From CAYRUP01 sp964489265 (GTDB taxonomy: Bacteria > Pseudomonadota > Gammaproteobacteria > DSM-16500), in contig CAZAXX010000001.1 in assembly GCA_964489265.1 (NCBI GenBank), positions 34,647 to 98,646 of the forward strand: DNA of 64,000 nucleotides. The letters are read 5' to 3'. The position numbers and the translations under genes were made by a program. Shown here one piece after another: positions 25,089 through 32,731 of the stretch (position 1 is the stretch's first letter; each line of letters starts with the position of its first letter). The notes below the pieces were generated by a model. That model was not told where the DNA came from. It worked only from the letters and a program-made list of their open reading frames with translations, and made no database searches.

Positions 25089-25814
25089 ATGCATAAAAAA
25101 GTTTTATTACTTTGTTTTATAAATTCAGTTTGTTTTGCTGCAACTCCACAAAAATTATTATCACATAGCGAACAATTAATCGTTGTCTCAACACCCAGCT
25201 GGAATTCTGTCTCTGGCGAAATGCAACGTTTTTCCCGTACCTCAACGAAACAGGCTTGGCATCAAGTTGGTAAATCCATTCCAGTTGTGGTTGGAAAAAA
25301 CGGTATAGGTTGGGATATGCAGCTAACGCATGCGGACAAACAATCACCCGTCAAACAGGAAGGCGATGGTTTGACACCGGCTGGTGTTTATGCAATTGGA
25401 CCCACCTTTGGTTTTGATGAAAAAAGTACTAATAAACTGACTTATTTTCCGCTGACGGATGCGAGTGTGTGTGTTGATGATGTTAAATCGATTTATTACA
25501 ATCAGCTGATTGATAGCGCTAACATGACTAAAAAAGACTGGAATTCAGGCGAACAAATGCGTCAAGTTCCTCACTATCAATTTGGTGCCGTAGTGCAATA
25601 CAATGCAAATCCAATCACGCGTGGTGCAGGTTCATGCATCTTTATGCACATTTGGACTAGCTCAACCACAGGAACCGCGGGTTGTATTGCAATGGAAAAA
25701 CCGAATTTGCTATCAACACTCGATTGGTTGGATGCAAAGAAAAATCCAGTCATTGCGATATTTCCGCAAGAGGTTTATCAGACTGTAAAAACAAAATGGA
25801 AATTACCGGCTTAA
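25089..25814 (+). CDS. L,D-transpeptidase-like exported protein
   Basis: I place the start at ATG 25089. The open frame back to 25035 would overlap the VanX gene by 44 bp. From there the first residues (HKKVLLLCFINSVCFA) are a signal peptide. The YkuD motif H187-x16 (MHIWTSS) and C199 in GTAGCIAM is complete, in a 241-residue protein. DGLTPAGVYAIGPTFGF matches the family's substrate loop. It probably forms or exchanges peptidoglycan crosslinks in the periplasm. It follows VanX by 10 bp and precedes the metalloprotease gene by 24 bp. Confidence 0.85.
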   Translation: MHKKVLLLCFINSVCFAATPQKLLSHSEQLIVVSTPSWNSVSGEMQRFSRTSTKQAWHQVGKSIPVVVGKNGIGWDMQLTHADKQSPVKQEGDGLTPAGVYAIGPTFGFDEKSTNKLTYFPLTDASVCVDDVKSIYYNQLIDSANMTKKDWNSGEQMRQVPHYQFGAVVQYNANPITRGAGSCIFMHIWTSSTTGTAGCIAMEKPNLLSTLDWLDAKKNPVIAIFPQEVYQTVKTKWKLPA

Positions 25815-25838
25815 ATATATTAGGAATGGAATAGAAAA

Positions 25839-27515
25839 ATGAATCATAAAAAAATGGCGCTGTCTCTAATCGCAGGAACTTGTCTATCTTTTTTAAATAT
25901 CGGATACGCTGCAGAAAATCAATTGGTCTGGGGCAAGCTCACGAATGTTTCGCAGTTATTTAAAAATTTTGCAATCATTCAAAAACCTTCAAGTACAGAT
26001 CCAAAAAATACCTTACGCTATTCGACCGATTTTGTTGATGAAGCACAAAATGATCATGTACGTTATGCTCAGTATTATCAAGGATTGCCGGTCTTAGGAA
26101 AACAACTTGTTTTCCATTCTGCTCATCAAAAAAATACGACAGTGACTGGTTCCATATTGAATAATATTGAGCAAGATATTCCGAGCATCGATGCCAAGTT
26201 AACTATCGAGCAAGCGAAACAACTTGCGATAGGAAGTACTGTTCTTTATTCCAATGTGAATGCAGAAAAAATTATTTATTTCAATCAAGTGATTTCTGCT
26301 AAAGCGATTCTTGCATATCATGTTTCTTTTCTAAATCAAACTTCTGCTGGACCTTCGATCGATTCATTTATAATCGACGCAAACACCGGAACAATTATTA
26401 AAAAATGGAATGCATTGCCGACGCTGGAACAAGGGCAGGGTATAGGTGGTATAGAGAGATGGCGCTATCAATTTGGCAATGTGCTTCCAAATATGAATTC
26501 CTTCGGCTATCTAGATGTGACGCCGGATAATATCGGAAATTGTATGATTTCTAATGATTTGTTTCGTGTGATTAATTTAAAAAATATAGCAACAGAAGGT
26601 TTGCCGTTCTCTTTGCCAATGACGTATCTCGCAGAACGAGATAATAATATTCATCCATTTTTGTATCTCTGCGATGCAAATAATTTTTATGACAATGGTT
26701 ATGCGCCTGTGAATGGCGGAGTTTCTCCCATTAATGATGCAGCTTATTTTGTTAAGCAAACTTTTAATATGCTGACCACGCAGTATGGAATTGAAGCACC
26801 GATTGGAACTCACTTACCACTTCGAGTTGTGACGCATCTTGCAAATTACGATAACGCTTATGCGTGTGGTACTAATTGCATGTTAGATAATTTAATTGCG
26901 GGTCCACAACAGATTGTTTTAGGAAATGGTGGATCACAATTTTCGCCATTAACGTCGGGTGATATTGTTGCGCATGAATTTGCGCATTTGGTGACGGATC
27001 ATTTTTCAAATTTAGCTTATGTGGATCAACCTGGCGGGATTAATGAAGCTTTCTCTGATATCACTGGGATTGCATTTAAACACTACTTATCAAAAACACG
27101 CAATTTCAGTTGGTACTGGGATGAAATTCCATATTCTAATTGGACTATCGGTGCTGAAGTAACAAAATCGGGAAGGCCGTTGCGTTATTTTGAAAATCCT
27201 CCGTTGGATGGACAGTCAATTGATAACTTCAAAAGATATAAAAATGGCATGGCAAATGACACAACCAGTGGTGTATACAATAGATTATTTTTCTTATTAG
27301 CAATGTCACCGGATTGGTCAATTGAAAAAGCTTATCAAGTGTTTTTAGATGCGAATCGAAAACACTGGGGACCTGGCACCAGTTTTCAAGAAGGGGCGTG
27401 CGGTATCGAAACAGAAATTTACACTCGCAAGTATCCAGTTGCACCGTTTCAAACAGCGATACGGGTTGTTGGACTTGAAGATTGTGTGCAGAGTAAAGAT
27501 GCTGTGCTGGAATAA
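25839..27515 (+). CDS. Thermolysin-like M4 metalloprotease with FTP/PepSY propeptide
   Basis: The 558-residue protein has a signal peptide (to about residue 25). An FTP and PepSY-like propeptide follows (about 40-190; RYAQYYQGLPVLGKQLVFH and IDSFIIDANTGTIIKKW). The M4 catalytic domain holds H379-E380-F-A-H383 and the third zinc ligand E403 in GGINEAFSDITG. The Legionella secreted zinc protease ProA has the same architecture. It is probably exported and autoprocessed. The 2H gene begins 6 bp downstream. It lies downstream of the peptidoglycan genes but need not share their function. Confidence 0.92.
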   Translation: MNHKKMALSLIAGTCLSFLNIGYAAENQLVWGKLTNVSQLFKNFAIIQKPSSTDPKNTLRYSTDFVDEAQNDHVRYAQYYQGLPVLGKQLVFHSAHQKNTTVTGSILNNIEQDIPSIDAKLTIEQAKQLAIGSTVLYSNVNAEKIIYFNQVISAKAILAYHVSFLNQTSAGPSIDSFIIDANTGTIIKKWNALPTLEQGQGIGGIERWRYQFGNVLPNMNSFGYLDVTPDNIGNCMISNDLFRVINLKNIATEGLPFSLPMTYLAERDNNIHPFLYLCDANNFYDNGYAPVNGGVSPINDAAYFVKQTFNMLTTQYGIEAPIGTHLPLRVVTHLANYDNAYACGTNCMLDNLIAGPQQIVLGNGGSQFSPLTSGDIVAHEFAHLVTDHFSNLAYVDQPGGINEAFSDITGIAFKHYLSKTRNFSWYWDEIPYSNWTIGAEVTKSGRPLRYFENPPLDGQSIDNFKRYKNGMANDTTSGVYNRLFFLLAMSPDWSIEKAYQVFLDANRKHWGPGTSFQEGACGIETEIYTRKYPVAPFQTAIRVVGLEDCVQSKDAVLE

Positions 27516-27520
27516 AAATA

Positions 27521-28036
27521 ATGCCTAGATACAATTTAGCTTTGATCCCTTTATCACAAAGTGAAAAAATAATTGAATGCGCGCAGCAGTTTTCTAACTT
27601 GGCTGATAAGTATCTTCTGGGAAAAAAATCACTCCCACATGTGACGCTTTATCACTTTAATGCAGAAAAAAATGAAATTGCCGCACTATGGAAACGGGTG
27701 GGTGAACTGTGGCAGGAGAAACCGATTAAATTGGAATTCAAAAAATTCAGTTGCACGAGTTTCGATGGCGTCACCTTTTGGGCTTCATTGCTACCCAATC
27801 ATTCTGAGCAACTACATCAAATGCATAAAACCATCGCCCAGATTCTTGATAAACCTATCAAAGAAACTTTTGACCCACATATGAGTTTGTTTAATTCAAA
27901 AAACAGCGACTATCAAAAAGAGGTTGCCGCAGTTAAAGATTTTTATCAGCCGATTACGGATAGATTTGTTTTGTCATTAGGTTACTCTGATGATGTGGGG
28001 CAGTTATTGGAAGTTATTTTAAAAATGCCGGGTTAA
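27521..28036 (+). CDS. 2H phosphoesterase (2'-5' RNA ligase-like)
   Basis: The 171-residue protein has two HxT/S motifs: H40-V-T42 in SLPHVTLYHF and H120-M-S122 in FDPHMSLFN, the defining pair of 2H phosphoesterases. The length fits the LigT/2'-5' ligase and CPDase group. It cleaves or forms cyclic or 2'-5' phosphodiesters in RNA or nucleotides. There is no signal peptide, so it is cytoplasmic. It starts 6 bp after the metalloprotease stop and is followed by a dispersed palindrome. Confidence 0.8.
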   Translation: MPRYNLALIPLSQSEKIIECAQQFSNLADKYLLGKKSLPHVTLYHFNAEKNEIAALWKRVGELWQEKPIKLEFKKFSCTSFDGVTFWASLLPNHSEQLHQMHKTIAQILDKPIKETFDPHMSLFNSKNSDYQKEVAAVKDFYQPITDRFVLSLGYSDDVGQLLEVILKMPG

Positions 28037-28050
28037 AATGCCAGGTAGAC

Positions 28051-28124
28051 TTTGTCATCCTGAACGAAGTGAAGGATCTCCAAGTTATAACATGAAGATT
28101 CTTCACTTCGTTCAGGATGACAAA
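28051..28124. repeat. Dispersed palindrome (copy 2)
   Basis: TCATCCTGAACGAAGTGAAG... with its inverse, differing from copy 1 only near the centre (CAAGTTATAACATGAAGATT). It lies between the convergent genes ending at 28036 and 28140. Confidence 0.85.
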
Positions 28125-28139
28125 AGAAGAACATGCACA

Positions 28140-29729
28140 TTAATGTCCGGGACGATTCTTTTGCTCTTGTGTTTTCGCCGCTTCTTGTCGATATTCTTCT
28201 GGGGTCTTGTTCCAGTTATCCTTTTCCTTAGGATCCGCATTATGTTTAATTAATAAGTTCCATACTTCCTCTTGATGATTTTCCGCAGCATAGGACAAGG
28301 CTGTTTTAAATCCCATTGCACCATTACTAAAATTTGGATCCAATTTTGATTGGAGTAGCAGCTCAACAATAGCTACTTTTCCTTCTTGGGCAGCTATATG
28401 TAAGGGTAAATATAAAGAATCTATAAACTGTTTGGGTTGAAACTCAGAAGCGTCAAAACTAGCAAGAAGTTGTTTAATATCCTCTAAATTATTATCATCA
28501 ATTTTTTTATCATGAATTGCTTTTCCTAATTTATAAGCAGGATGTTGTTTATACTTTTTATCTAAATTTTTATCCATTTTCTCAAATAAATTTGTAGTTG
28601 AATGACTTTTATCGTTATCTCTTTTTCCACTATCGCTACGAAAGACGGTATTTTCATTGAGACCAGCATAAGCTACAGGCGATGCTGTAGTCGTGCTCAA
28701 ATCTTTTTCTTCTTTCCTATTCTGTGAGCGACTGTTATCTTGGGCATGTCTCTGATCAAATGAAACCACATCAAGCTCGGCTGTTCTTTTGTGCCATTTT
28801 TTATTATATGCATTAAATAATTCCCAAAAACTATTTATCGTCCCTTCTTCTGGTAAAAATTCTTGAGGTACGTGAGGTGGTTTTGAAAATGGGCTAAGTT
28901 TCTGTTGTCTATATAGTTGCTCTTCAATTGCCCTAGGAGTTTGATCCTCACAGAGATAAACTTCAGTCGCGCGTTCTCCTGAGGCTAAATTCGAATGTAT
29001 TGAAAGTTCAGGTTTCAATAGAGCAATATTTTCTAATATACGTCGACCCACTCGTGGATCATTAGCAACATCATTCATATAACTTACAATATTAGATGGA
29101 TATAGAACTCTTTTTTTGATTTCCAGCTCGTCTAATGTAGTATTCAATTTAGAAAAAGTATCAGTATCTTCCCACCGCTGCTTAATAAAAACCGTAGCTG
29201 AAATAATCGATTTTACATATTCAAAGCCATAATTGTTAAATAAATTTGTGAAAAAAACTTTCGCTTGATATCGAGAATCGGCAGATTTTTTTAAATGAAC
29301 GTCTAAAAAATCAGATAGATTATTTAAAAAAGATTCCTGATCGCTACCTTTACCCCCTTCATTAACATATTCACGTAATCCTTTCCAAAATTCATAAACA
29401 TTTTTGCTATTATCAATGATAATTACTACAGGAATAATTTCTTTGTTAGATGTTCCTAATTTGCAAGCATACAACAACGAACGAATGCTTGATGTTCCGA
29501 TCAACGCAACTTGTTCATCATCTTTGGCTTTATATTTTGATAAGTCGCTCTCACCAAGATTGTTTCGTACAATATTAAGTTGATAATCTGTTAGATCTTT
29601 ATCTTCTAACATATGGTCACGAAAAACTTCTTGAAGTTTTAGTGTCGCATCGGCTTTTTTCGTCTCTTCTGGGGTTTCTTCTGAAGGTAAGGCTTGATCA
29701 GTCTGTTTTTCATTTGTTTTCTTGAACAT
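28140..29729 (-). CDS. Ankyrin-repeat effector-like protein
   Basis: The 529-residue protein ends in two or three ankyrin repeats (about 440-515): LPLHIAAQEGKVAIVELLLQ, TALSYAAENHQEEVWNLLIK. The N-terminal part (about 70-250) has DEQVALIGTSSIRSLLYACK, then IPVVIIIDNSKNVYEFWKGL. That could be a Rossmann-like nucleotide or SAM fold, although no family is named. Residues about 330-400 are low-complexity, charged and flexible. The tail is Glu-rich (PEEYRQEAAKTQEQK), like Dot/Icm translocation signals. It probably acts in a host cell. The gap upstream to 29887 holds only its promoter and that of the pirin gene. Confidence 0.6.
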   Translation of the reverse strand: MFKKTNEKQTDQALPSEETPEETKKADATLKLQEVFRDHMLEDKDLTDYQLNIVRNNLGESDLSKYKAKDDEQVALIGTSSIRSLLYACKLGTSNKEIIPVVIIIDNSKNVYEFWKGLREYVNEGGKGSDQESFLNNLSDFLDVHLKKSADSRYQAKVFFTNLFNNYGFEYVKSIISATVFIKQRWEDTDTFSKLNTTLDELEIKKRVLYPSNIVSYMNDVANDPRVGRRILENIALLKPELSIHSNLASGERATEVYLCEDQTPRAIEEQLYRQQKLSPFSKPPHVPQEFLPEEGTINSFWELFNAYNKKWHKRTAELDVVSFDQRHAQDNSRSQNRKEEKDLSTTTASPVAYAGLNENTVFRSDSGKRDNDKSHSTTNLFEKMDKNLDKKYKQHPAYKLGKAIHDKKIDDNNLEDIKQLLASFDASEFQPKQFIDSLYLPLHIAAQEGKVAIVELLLQSKLDPNFSNGAMGFKTALSYAAENHQEEVWNLLIKHNADPKEKDNWNKTPEEYRQEAAKTQEQKNRPGH

Positions 29730-29887
29730 ATTGAAGTCCTCTCATTTTCAATATATGTTGCGCATTATTAATAAGTATAGCTTATATTGCTAATGTGATT
29801 ATTCACCTTTATAACCAATTGAATAGTCAAAAATAGGTTGTCTTATATTATAATTACCATTACCGAGCCATTATCCGGGAGCCAAGC

Positions 29888-30583
29888 ATGATCTACATCC
29901 GTAAAAGCGAAGCGAGAGGAAAAAGTCAATTTGGTTGGCTAACCAGTCTGCATACATTTTCCTTTGGAGGATATCGTGACCCTGATTTTATGGGTTTTGG
30001 GAGTCTGCGTGTAATAAACGAAGATACCGTGCAAGCCGGTTTTGGTTTTGATAGACATCCTCATAGTGATATGGAAATTATTTCATACGTTGTTGAAGGT
30101 GCGCTTGAGCATCGGGATAGTATGGGTACCGGTTCTGTTATTAGGCCGGGTGAAATTCAAAAAATGTCAGCAGGGACTGGTGTTGAACACAGTGAATTTA
30201 ATCATTCTAAAAATGAATTATTACATTTTTTGCAAATATGGATTATTCCTAAAACTAAAAATTTACAACCAGAGTATCAACAAATCAAAATTAATAAATC
30301 AATTAACGAATGGATATTGTTAGGTTCGAATCAAGAAAAAGAAAATGTCATTACGATTCATCAAGACGTGAATTTATACGCGGCGTATCTAACAAAAAAT
30401 AGCGAAATCAGTTATTCGCTTTCTAATAATCGAATAGCATGGTTACAGCTGATTAAAGGAAAAATCACCTTAAATAATCAGGAATTGTTGCCGGGTGATG
30501 GTGCTGCAATTCAAGAGGTAAAACTAGAAATAGTCTGTTATGATGATGCGGAATTATTATTATTTGATTTAGCGAACAACTAA
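29888..30583 (+). CDS. Pirin-family bicupin (YhhW-like quercetinase)
   Basis: The 231-residue protein matches the pirin N-terminal cupin. The metal ligands are H57, H59, H101 and E103 (RHPHSDMEII and GVEHSEFNHS), at the same residue numbers as in E. coli YhhW as I recall them. LRVINEDTVQAGFGFDRHPH and QIWIIP are typical. The C-terminal cupin (about 150-231) has no metal site. Pirins are Fe- or Mn-dependent, with quercetin 2,3-dioxygenase activity in some members and a transcription-cofactor role in others. It starts the plus-strand group with the DUF296 and lipoprotein genes 13 and 11 bp downstream. Confidence 0.88.
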   Translation: MIYIRKSEARGKSQFGWLTSLHTFSFGGYRDPDFMGFGSLRVINEDTVQAGFGFDRHPHSDMEIISYVVEGALEHRDSMGTGSVIRPGEIQKMSAGTGVEHSEFNHSKNELLHFLQIWIIPKTKNLQPEYQQIKINKSINEWILLGSNQEKENVITIHQDVNLYAAYLTKNSEISYSLSNNRIAWLQLIKGKITLNNQELLPGDGAAIQEVKLEIVCYDDAELLLFDLANN

Positions 30584-30596
30584 GAGAGAAAAATCC

Positions 30597-31115
30597 ATGA
30601 AGAAAATACTGTTAACGCTTTCTACTTTATTAATGTCTACTACAATTTTTGCTGGTCAACCTGCAGCAGTCAATAAAAATTCTTGTAATAAATTAATCGG
30701 TACCGAAAAACCATTTATTCTGGTGTTGAATACCGACGATGACTTGTTAACAAGTATTTCAGCTTGCGCAAAAGACGCGAAGCTATTAGGGGCAAGTATT
30801 TCAGCGTTAGGTCAAGTACATAATCCAACGCTCGCCTATTTTACCAGTAATCCTAAAGATAAGCCTAAGCTGACGCAATTGAATGGATATTTCGAATTGG
30901 CAAGTTTGAATGGTAATATTGCAAGAAATAAAAATGGTTATTACACACATGCACACGCGGTGCTTGCTAATCAAAAATTTAATGGTATTGCAGGACATGT
31001 TGATAATGCAAAAGTTGGTTTGACAGCTGAGGTGACTATCGTTCCACTATCTTCAACTTTGCAACGAACAGTGGATCCAGAAACAGGTTTTGGAACTATC
31101 GTAACTGAAAAATAA
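30597..31115 (+). CDS. Exported PPC/DUF296-domain protein
   Basis: The 172-residue protein has a signal peptide (to about residue 19). The PPC/DUF296 fold follows: PFILVLNTDDDLLTSISACA, LGASISALGQVHNPTLAYF, then GYYTHAHAVLANQKFNGIAG and VGLTAEVTIV. His residues in THAHA and AGH fit the metal-binding site seen in bacterial DUF296 structures. The domain is usually cytoplasmic and linked to AT-hook DNA binding in plants. Here it is exported and lacks a hook, so it is probably a periplasmic metal or ligand protein. It is co-transcribed with the pirin gene. Confidence 0.75.
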   Translation: MKKILLTLSTLLMSTTIFAGQPAAVNKNSCNKLIGTEKPFILVLNTDDDLLTSISACAKDAKLLGASISALGQVHNPTLAYFTSNPKDKPKLTQLNGYFELASLNGNIARNKNGYYTHAHAVLANQKFNGIAGHVDNAKVGLTAEVTIVPLSSTLQRTVDPETGFGTIVTEK

Positions 31116-31126
31116 AGGAGTTACAG

Positions 31127-32101
31127 ATGATGAAGGTAAAATGGATTTTACTTTTTATGACATGCGGTTTTTTATCAGGATGTGAAAATATCGCTGTGCT
31201 TACGACGCCTGCTAAAAAACCCATCGCAAGTGATAGTCAATTAGCGAAAGACGCTCAAAATAAATTTTGGATCACATTACATCAAGGTGACTATTATCAA
31301 ATTGATAATGCCAAACGATTGTTAATGGCAGCCTACCTTAAAAATCCACATGACCCACAAATTGCTGCGCATTTAGGATTTTTACATATTTGGCAATTAA
31401 CCGAACGAGCTCGTCTAAAAGATATTCCTCCAACCATTGTTGATAACAGTATTTTAAGTCAATATTATTTTGCAGATGCTGTGGAATTAGCGCCTGATGA
31501 AGCGCGTTATCTTGGCTTTTTAGGTGATAGTCAATTAGCGACAGGCAGTATTTTTCATGATGATCGAGAGGAAGTGCATGGCTACTTTACGTTAAAAAAA
31601 GCGATACGCATGTGGCCTGAATTTAATTATTTTACGGGCGGCTATGTGATGTCTAGCATGCCTGCGGAATCCAAGCAATTTAAAGAAGGATTGGCATGGC
31701 AGTGGAATACACTTGATTTATGCGCGCTGCAACCTGTTTCGCATGCTAATCCGGATTTTTCACCATTCATGAAATATGAAACACAAGTTGGTCCTAAACG
31801 CGCATGCTGGAATTCCTGGATCGCACCATACAATTTCGAAGGATTTTTCTTAAATATGGGTGATATGTTGGTGAAAGCAGGGCAGTGGCAAACAGCTATC
31901 AAAATTTATCGCAATGCGACACTTGCCTCAAATTATTCATCATGGCCGTACCGTACTTTGTTGGAAGATCGAATTGCGAATGCACAGAGTAATGTGAAAT
32001 TTTTTCAAAATGTAAAATTAGCAACGAATCCAAATCAAAGAATTTTATTTAACTCAGGTTATGGATGTGCGGCATGTCACCAGAATTCTAAGTCGAAATA
32101 A
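31127..32101 (+). CDS. Lipoprotein with TPR-like helices and a C-terminal CxxCH
   Basis: The 324-residue protein has AAGGAG before the ATG and a lipobox FLSGC (Cys at about 19). Residues about 35-140 contain TPR-like helices (LLMAAYLKNPHDPQIAAHLGFLHIW and on). The last ten residues carry C-A-A-C-H in GYGCAACHQ, which has the form of a c-type haem attachment site. A single CAACH at the extreme C-terminus, without a following Met or His ligand, is unusual, and it may be a disulfide or metal site instead. It is the third gene in the pirin group. The family is not recognised. Confidence 0.65.
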   Translation: MMKVKWILLFMTCGFLSGCENIAVLTTPAKKPIASDSQLAKDAQNKFWITLHQGDYYQIDNAKRLLMAAYLKNPHDPQIAAHLGFLHIWQLTERARLKDIPPTIVDNSILSQYYFADAVELAPDEARYLGFLGDSQLATGSIFHDDREEVHGYFTLKKAIRMWPEFNYFTGGYVMSSMPAESKQFKEGLAWQWNTLDLCALQPVSHANPDFSPFMKYETQVGPKRACWNSWIAPYNFEGFFLNMGDMLVKAGQWQTAIKIYRNATLASNYSSWPYRTLLEDRIANAQSNVKFFQNVKLATNPNQRILFNSGYGCAACHQNSKSK

Positions 32102-32164
32102 TATATTACGCAGCTTATGCTATAATAATCGTAAGATTATGCTATTCAAGAGGAGCTAATAATC

Positions 32165-32698
32165 ATGCTCATTCTCATGAATAAAAATGAAAATAATCAA
32201 AAAGCTGCGGAATATCTCCAAAAAATACACGCTGATGCAGACGATAAGCGCTATTTTGTAATCGACATCGAGCAACACTTTTTTAAAAAAAATATAACGC
32301 CTGAAGAATATGCGGCAAATTTAATTGAATCAGGGTTGCCTGATTCAATTCAAGATATTTATCTCTTAACATCAGAAATAACGCAAGATCATTTCATGGC
32401 TGTATTCGCGCACCATCTCGCGCGTTGTTTTGCTGAATTTCATCATAGAACGATAAACATTCACATACCATCATACTTAAGTTGTGAAATAACACTTATC
32501 GTCCCGCCCATAGAAAACCAATGGAAAATTTACGGTATTAATCGTTCTGATCTGACGCATGCTGAATTGTCTTTCGCAACTATTTTTGCAGAAAAAAATA
32601 AGAACCTAATTTGGGAAGGTAGCGATCTTTTAGAGTGGATGAATGATCCACAGCAAACTTATAGCTGTAAAACTTATGTATGGGAGAATCAACAGTAG
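32165..32698 (+). CDS. Hypothetical protein
   Basis: The 177-residue cytoplasmic protein has no signal peptide. It starts at ATG 32165 with AGAGGAGCTAATAATC before it and a TATAAT (about 32120) as a likely -10. The N-terminal part is charged and helical, then DIYLLTSEITQDHF and YLSCEITLIVPP form strands. It is 33 bp before the C80-like ankyrin gene. A helper, chaperone or degenerate relative of that protein's N-terminus is possible, but I cannot show homology. Confidence 0.55.
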   Translation: MLILMNKNENNQKAAEYLQKIHADADDKRYFVIDIEQHFFKKNITPEEYAANLIESGLPDSIQDIYLLTSEITQDHFMAVFAHHLARCFAEFHHRTINIHIPSYLSCEITLIVPPIENQWKIYGINRSDLTHAELSFATIFAEKNKNLIWEGSDLLEWMNDPQQTYSCKTYVWENQQ

Positions 32699-32731
32699 GA
32701 TTTTAGTAATTCGTTAGAATGGATATGAATT

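Noticed and set aside
28038..28253. Open frames over repeats that begin MPGRLCHPERSEGSP or end HFVQDDK (also near 35762, 55206 and 55983)
   Set aside because: They are translations of the dispersed palindromes, not genes.
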